Origin: Rodentolepis nana
Taxonomy: Eukaryota; Platyhelminthes; Cestoda; Cyclophyllidea; Hymenolepididae
Length of the DNA stretch: 26,501 nucleotides
Assembly (NCBI GenBank): GCA_900617975.1
Contig: UZAE01013105.1
Location: 1-26,501, forward strand
Direction: 5' to 3'
Shown here: piece after piece, positions 20,317 to 26,501 of the stretch
Layout of the letters: the number at the start of each line of letters is the position of its first letter
Numbering within the stretch: position 1 is the first letter of the stretch
Notes under the pieces: generated by a model
Database searches by the model: none
Told to the model about the DNA's origin: nothing
Seen by the model: only the letters and a program-made list of their open reading frames with translations
Translations under genes and position numbers: made by a program

Positions 20317-23300
20317 ATGTTAAAAGTAAATGCAGTTAATAATTTACTTAATTGTTTTATGCAATATTAATCCGAAACAAACTGTAAAGCTGATATTGTC
20401 TTTAGAAGGAAGAGAAGAAAATAAGAAGGGTAAATATTTTGACAAATCAATACTTTGACGCAATTTATTTATTTGGTTTTACTACAGTATTTACTTTTAG
20501 GACGATAAACGGTATGTCGGTCATATGGCTTGAGATTCAAATTTATTTGCGTGGATAATCAATAATGCTATGGTTTGCTTTTTCAGTCATCTACGTAGAA
20601 TCCGAAAGAAAAGTAACTCGTCTATGAATTTTGTACTTTAATTACAATTTCTTTTAATTTTTTAGATGATAATATTGATAATGGATTAGAAAATTTGTAG
20701 TAAGCAAAGATACTTTGTGATATCTAAAGTAGCAATTATTGGGAAAAGGAGACTATCACTTTAAAAGAAAGTTATCCATGTTATCAAATTATTATTTTTA
20801 GTGGTCCAAAAGGAGACGTAAGTACTTTCGTGTCTTTGTCTCAATTTTGAAATTTGAAGTAAAATAAATATTCATTAGGTCTGCTAGAACTCTAAAGGAA
20901 AAGTAATACTAAAAATTTGAAAACAAACATTGGTAACAATTTTCTTTTAACATTTTAGAGTGATTCAGTTTTGCAACCTGTTTACATGCCAACACCTGTA
21001 CCTGAAGAAACTGTAAGATTTGAAATCGCTTGCTTCGTTTTGAACTTTAATAATGCCTTCTTTTACACTTCTAGGAGCAAGGATTAGGTAAACTGTTTCA
21101 GAATAATAAGGTATGCGTATTAAAACAACTTTAGAAAATGGTGGCGATAGATAACAAATTTTGACTTCAATCAAGTAGTGGGGGCAATTTTTTGGGTTTT
21201 AAATGAGGGTTTCCGATGGAAGAAGTTGATTAAATGTAATCACTTTCAAGATGCGAAATCTATACGGCTTTTAAAAGGATCTAAAGGTTTGCTGGCTGAG
21301 TTTTTTAAAAAATAAAATCCATGGTCTATGTGCACATATTTTTTGTAAAAAAAACTATATTTGCTTTGGCACATCACTACAACCTATGGGTTTGGAAGGA
21401 TTTAATCCGTGGAATAATATTAATATAAGGAATTAAAAAGATTCTATTAAGAGTTCGCATCTATTTGGTCGATTCGTTTAGTTTTCAAGATTCAAGCTCA
21501 ATACAGCGATCCTAATTTCCTAGACAAAGATGGTCCGTGATTTTTTGGCCTTATAAACAATTTGACTTAACTGAGCCCCTGACCAATCGGTTGCTGATCC
21601 TCATTTCGTCTAATAAAGAAAACGGAATTTGATGTCAGATAAAATAAATTAGAATTATTTAATAATAAAATATTTTATGTTTATTTTAGCCTGGGGGTCA
21701 ATCTCAAGATAAGAAGTAAGCAAATTTGTTGAAAAATGGGCTAGTTTGTATAAAGTGTATTGTAAAATGTGGTTTTCGATTCAAATTTAGGCCTGAAAAT
21801 GTAAGTTAAACAAACTACCTGTACAAACTCCAAGATAAAGTTATTCACTGAATAATTAACTTATATTTTTCTTTGTATTATAGGAATATGATAATTCCAA
21901 GACTTCACAGTAAGCAGATTAATTTGACTAACTTGAATTTTGCCCATTTTTTAAATATCCATCTTTTAATTTTGACTTCAGACCTCAAGAAGTAAGACTA
22001 AATATTGAAGAAAGCGTTTATTAAATCATAATTTATAATTTAACGAGTATTCGCATCGATTTTGCAGCCTTTTGGTCAACTGGATTCTGAGGGGTGAGGA
22101 AATAAATAGATCGCACATGAATGTGTCCTTGGTAATTTTTTTAAGTAACAAATTCTTTCATTTTAAATTACAGATCTCCAAGGGTAAGATGCAGGAAGGA
22201 CATGGGATATATTTATAATACTTAGCTAAAAAGAGTGCACAGACGATTTCTAGGAAGGAAAGTCGATTTTTTCCTTGCTATGCAAAAGTACGATAATCTC
22301 TCGATTGCATGGATAAAATAAGCTCAAATAGAAATGCTCACGTAGCGTCTCCGCATTGGCAGTTGTTTGAACACTGTGAAATGACGCATATGCACAAAAT
22401 GGTCCCCCAAGGACACAAATGTAGGCATTGGTTGCTTCGGAATCGTCTTCAACACTTTAGCCTAGATCTGGGTAATTTGAATAGTATGCTACTGAGTGAC
22501 TGCTACACGCATATCCATTTCACCTCTTAGAAGTCGTTTGCACTTATTTGTACCTGATGCGTTATGACATTTGGAAACAAATTCCTAATTGCGGAAACAC
22601 TGGAATATGCAATATTCAATGTTCATGGAGCGGTTCAGTGAAAGAATATCAAAGTTTGCGAATAAATAACTTTATTTTGCGTTTTTTGCTCTGCAATGTA
22701 AAAAGAGTTATTGCATGTAATCGATTAATAAGAAGACCAGTGATTTACTTTACTAATTTGCAATTGTAATCAACTGAAAGCACTTTCTTTCACTTTAGCA
22801 ATCGGGTCTTGAAAGGTGAGCATTCTTATGCAACTAACTGTACTTATCATTACCACCACCACCACCATCATCCTCATCATCAACCAAAATTACGCAATTC
22901 ATTGGAAGAGAGAGGATTGTTTTGGATTTAGTTTCTACGTTGGGAAATTTATATTTATCTCAAGGTCGAATCAAGCCAATTCGACCTTGATTTCTGCCCG
23001 ACAATATTCAACAGGGAAAGCTAGCCTATGAGATAGGTTTTCATAAAAATTTTATTTTATTAATATCGGTGGAAATAAAGTTATCCAAAAANCAATGTTC
23101 AAATTCATTATCACATTGTTTTTTTAACCTCTGCAGCACTAAGACTCTTTTGCAGTCCGTTTAAATAAGAGAACGTGGTGATTTCAATGTTGAATTTGCG
23201 TTTTTTAAGTTCTTTTTATAAAGTAAAAGAATGAAATGACTAAAAATCGCAAATTAAACAGTGTAAGTCATAATATTAATTACTTTATTTTACGGTTTTT

Positions 23301-25949
23301 CTATTATTAAATTTTAGTCGACCGGTTTATAAGTACGCTATTGCAGCAAGTAATTTTTCATCTGCTGATCGGAATTATTTGACTCTCCAGGTGAGACGAA
23401 AATCTCATTGTTTAAATTTAATTCTCCTATTGAAAAAACTTAAAGTTCGTTTCAATCGTAACTCGCTTTTTCTAAATTCAACAAATTTTCGGATTCATTT
23501 ATTTATGTATTATATATGTTGACATTAAAGTAAATTAATTTTGTTGAAATGTCTTCGATAAAATATAAAATGTGTGTCTTTCTTTTGCTTCGTCTAGGTC
23601 AATACAACTCTGGAAATTATTCAGATGGTGAATGACACAACTTGTTATGCCAGAAACTTGACGACGGAGGAGCTTGGATTAGTCCCAGTGGGGAACATTA
23701 CCTTGGTAGAGGGCCTTCCAAGAGGTTCATCAACCAATTCTGATACAACTCCTCAGTCCGTCCGGGACTCCACCATTTCTAACTCTTCAAGGACTGACGA
23801 GTCGGTTGATTTGGAACCGAAAGATGAGTTGTTAGGGCAATCTCCAGAGTTCAAAAATGCTTTAAATGAAAAACTCAAACAAGTAAGTCTCACTCCAAAA
23901 AACCTCGTCTTTTGTTTGAGGTCTTTAAGCAATCGTAAATGCACATTCACCTTAGTTTTCCAACAATTTCTTAAAAATTAAAACGTATGTAGGAAGAGTT
24001 ACTGAGAAGCTAGAAGAAGTTGGATGATACATACATACTCACTTTATGTCGTGTTGGTAAATATTCGATAATCATGCATTTGGAATTGCCTAACAAAATT
24101 CGCTTCATTTTAAGGTAGATATTCATCCTCATCCAAGACCCCATGGAACATTCTGGAATTTCCGATTTCGACCCCTACCTCTTAATGCGCTCAATTCGTG
24201 TCTTTCACACAAAACCAGACTTGATCTAAAAAAATATTTTAGAGAAAAAGAGTAGTGGTGAAAGCACTGTTTCTTTTAATCTAATCACACAGAGAATAGC
24301 CGCTACATCTATTAATTTAATTGACTTCAATTCGTTTTGACCTTGAATTGCTGACAAAGGTATTAGCACCTAAGAAAACTTAAGTGAAATAAGCTAAACT
24401 ATTAAAATGAAATCAGATCCCCTTAAATATTTCCTGTTTTAATAAATTTTTAGAAACCAATAAATCCAGTTAATAAAGATAGGTAGGAATGCATTGTACA
24501 TACATATCATTATATTATTTTTTTATGAATATAATTCGTAGTATTATTACTAAAACGTGGAATCTACCTAATTTTTCGCGTTTTTAGGCCCCCAGATATT
24601 CCTCTCAGACCTGAGGTCAGGGTATGTTACAAATTGCTCATAATTTAATTCAAAAATTAAGAAAAAATAAATATTTTTTTATTTCAGGCCAACTTAATCC
24701 CGTACGTTTTGCTTTTAAATAAAGTTGAACGATGAATAATTGCTTGAAGAAAGGTAATGAAGATTTTTATAGGCCGAAAGCTGAGAAAACCAATCCAATG
24801 ACAATGGATATGACTGTAATTAAAAAATAATTACAATTTATAAATCAATTAATTGAAATTAATGAAAATTGAGGACCTTTATTTTAACACACATTGGTTA
24901 AGTACCATTTTTAAATAAATTGTCATCATTTAGAACGTTTGGCTCAAGATCCATTCACTTCCGGAGATGGAAACTTCGGTGAACCCGTCATACAAGGTCA
25001 TTACACCTGATAAGATCAAAAATGTAATCCTATGCTCTTGGCATAGTTTTCTCATCATATTTGCATTTAATCACAGAATGGCGATGTTGTTCAGTGGCTT
25101 GACTACAATCCAGCCTACTTATCGAACACTGCAGCATCACTTGAACCTGGTAAATTGGTTGAATGTCTCCAGTGGAATGGAGAATCAATAGTCCTGCCTA
25201 GTAGCTGCGTTCGACTCCTCACATCCGTCGAGGAAATAGCCGAGGCGATGACAAAACGACCGAGGGCGCAGGTTTTGAACAATTTCACTGCCTCAACAAA
25301 AGATGAGCTATCAGTTAAGGTAATGAATCCTTCCAGTTAAAAGCCCTAATGACATTAATTTAAAGTAAAGCAATTAAAACCTATATAATTTGACGACCTA
25401 AGGTGACAAGATTAGAGCTTTATAAGCGGAATAAGACCGCAGCAATTCTTGAGCCAATAGGGCAGAAATGTAAGCGTCCAAATTGCAACACAATTACGCG
25501 GTCATAAGCTGATATTAAGGCACTAGGAGTACCATTATTTAAAAGCCATTCCATCATTTGTTGGTGCCTTTACTTCCCCCCAAAACAGCACAATTCATTG
25601 ATACCTCAGGGTGCACTAATGTTGGCATCAAATGGAAGAAGTTGTAGTGAAGTCACTGTTTGTTTTTTTTGTTTGTTCCACTTCTGCTTCTGTTTCACAC
25701 TTCATGCAGTGTGTAGACGCCTTTCTCCTACCCATTTTACTGTAAACCACTCCAAATGGCTAGTTATTTAAGTAGCATGAGCACTTTTAAATTATTTCAT
25801 AAACACATTTTTCATTGAATTTTTAGGCTGGTGAAATCATATACCTCATGAAGCAATTGGATTCCGATAGCTACATGGCAATAAATAAGTCGAATAAACG
25901 CGGCCGGGTTCCAAGTGATGTTTTGAATATTTTACTAGCTCCAGGCTAA
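20317..25949 (+). CDS. SH3-domain protein encoded by a 24-exon tiny-exon gene
   Basis: Exons: 20317-20325, 20406-20429, 20501-20511, 20587-20612, 20666-20699, 20802-20817, 20959-21012, 21075-21110, 21690-21715, 21791-21800, 21884-21909, 21982-21991, 22068-22093, 22174-22183, 22799-22815, 23318-23390, 23598-23882, 24454-24482, 24588-24621, 24688-24701, 24773-24815, 24934-25023, 25077-25319 and 25827-25949. They sum to 1269 nt (422 residues plus stop); every junction is GT-AG and in phase, with no internal stop. The N terminus is strongly basic (HLRRIRKKN), followed by a polar Gln/Pro/Glu linker. The first SH3 is about 118-174 (ASNFSSADRNYLTLQ, then LGLVPVGNITLVE); PPDIPLRPEVR is a possible SH3 ligand. 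About 322-349 is a shortened SH3-like stretch (LPSSCVRLL). The last SH3 is 363-419 (VLNNFTASTKDELSVK, then GRVPSDVLNILL). There is no signal peptide; a cytosolic adaptor is likely. Family unknown. From 20666 onward I am fairly sure; the Met at 20317 and the first three introns are less certain. Confidence 0.72.
21690..22183 (+). repeat. tandem array of three 26 + 10 bp exon pairs
   Basis: Exons of 26, 10, 26, 10, 26 and 10 bp alternate (21690-21715, 21791-21800, 21884-21909, 21982-21991, 22068-22093, 22174-22183), with introns of 72-83 nt. Each pair adds exactly 12 codons; the 26-mer ends in phase 2 and the 10-mer restores phase 0. The 10-bp exons complete KPEN, QPQE and GSPR; the first and third 26-bp exons both begin CCT and share GGTCAA. 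Pair starts are spaced 194 and 184 bp. The exon just upstream (21075-21110) is 36 bp, the same length as one pair but unsplit. This points to duplication of a two-exon unit. Confidence 0.75.
22854..22882. repeat. (ACC)/(ATC) trinucleotide repeat
   Basis: An imperfect ACC then ATC run in the 502-bp intron 22816-23317 of the SH3 gene. Confidence 0.8.
22960..22990. repeat. perfect 12-bp hairpin in an SH3-gene intron
   Basis: Arms TCAAGGTCGAAT and ATTCGACCTTGA pair perfectly around a 7-base loop (CAAGCCA). It lies in intron 22816-23317, between the tiny-exon block and the first SH3 exon. Confidence 0.8.
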
Positions 25950-26501
25950 TTTCGTAATCAGTACCACCGTTGTCACAACTAAATTTGATCCAACCCCTCT
26001 CCTCTCCCCTCCCCCACCCCCGCCACCCTCACTCGCCAAACTAGAACTGAGTCTACTTATAGAGTAATAATTTTCTATTTGGATGGATCAATAACCGTAA
26101 AAATCACGAATGTGAGATCATCCTTCAAATCGTAATTTTTCCTGAATTTATACAAAATTCACCTCCTCTACGTACTTACTTTCTTAATTTTGCGTTAAAT
26201 TCTTTTAATAAAACCGAATGCAAATAACACATATAAATTTTCATAAGATGGAGAGACTTCAGAAATTCTTATGGTTGTAGTGGAGTTCAATTATTTCCCT
26301 TATTTCCCACTGTAATTTAAAGATATTTCATATTTCCTAATTGTTGAAGGCAGCTAAAATTCCAAGAGATTATAAAAGGGGGTATGATTATACGATCCAG
26401 AGAGGAATTCCGAGGTATTCTAGAGTAGTGGTTCATTCGAATTTTGGATTCCGGATGTACATTATTTGCTAAGTGCTCAATTTACTTTCCAAACTTCAAA
26501 A
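25950..26501. other. 3' UTR of the SH3 gene and unassigned DNA
   Basis: After the stop there is a C/T-rich stretch (about 25994-26030) and then AATAAA at 26207-26212, which would give a 3' UTR of roughly 275-290 nt. Beyond it I see no gene or repeat. Confidence 0.55.
26207..26212 (+). terminator. likely polyadenylation signal of the SH3 gene
   Basis: First exact AATAAA after the SH3-gene stop codon, 257 nt downstream of it. Confidence 0.55.

Noticed and set aside
22309..22769. Two 73-codon plus-strand frames between tiny exons
   Set aside because: They sit in the intron 22184-22798, lack splice borders that fit the phase, and resemble no protein; extra exons here cannot be excluded.

Overview
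The window is nuclear DNA of an animal, most likely a parasitic flatworm and probably a tapeworm. The evidence is AT-rich DNA, genes split by GT-AG introns, several introns of only 26-60 nt beside others of about 1 kb, short dispersed retroposons, and one gene built from many exons of 10-36 bp. Tiny-exon genes are well known in flatworms; the cestode placement is inference. I see no bacterial, viral or CRISPR features. Exons were joined by eye from splice signals, reading phase and similarity to known families.

Layout. (1) About 1-8947, plus strand: the C-terminal part of a SIN3 corepressor, from the HDAC-interaction domain to the stop; its N-terminal PAH part lies outside the window, and 1-1060 is only partly resolved. 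(2) 9146-15346, minus strand: a complete PRMT5 gene of 13 exons and 643 codons plus stop, tail-to-tail with SIN3 (197 bp between stop codons). (3) 15915-16674, plus: a complete GINS2 (PSF2) gene of 3 exons, head-to-head with PRMT5 across 568 bp. (4) 16744-17118, minus: an uncharacterised 124-residue single-exon protein, tail-to-tail with GINS2. (5) 17119-20316: AT-rich DNA with no convincing gene; one stretch may be decayed coding sequence. (6) 20317-25949, plus: a 24-exon gene for an SH3-domain protein of about 422 residues. Its 5' half is a ladder of tiny exons, including three tandem pairs of exactly 26 + 10 bp. (7) 25950-26501: 3' UTR and unassigned DNA.

SIN3 and PRMT5 are both chromatin regulators (histone-deacetylase scaffold and symmetric arginine methyltransferase) and GINS2 is a replication-fork factor. 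They are ordinary nuclear housekeeping genes, and nothing shows that they act as a unit. The unusual parts are the tiny-exon SH3 gene and a short retroposon family with one copy in a SIN3 intron and one in a PRMT5 intron. The PRMT5 copy sits 7 nt inside the intron, flanked by a perfect 14-bp target-site duplication, and in both introns the retroposon presents a strong 5' splice-site sequence in the sense of the host gene.
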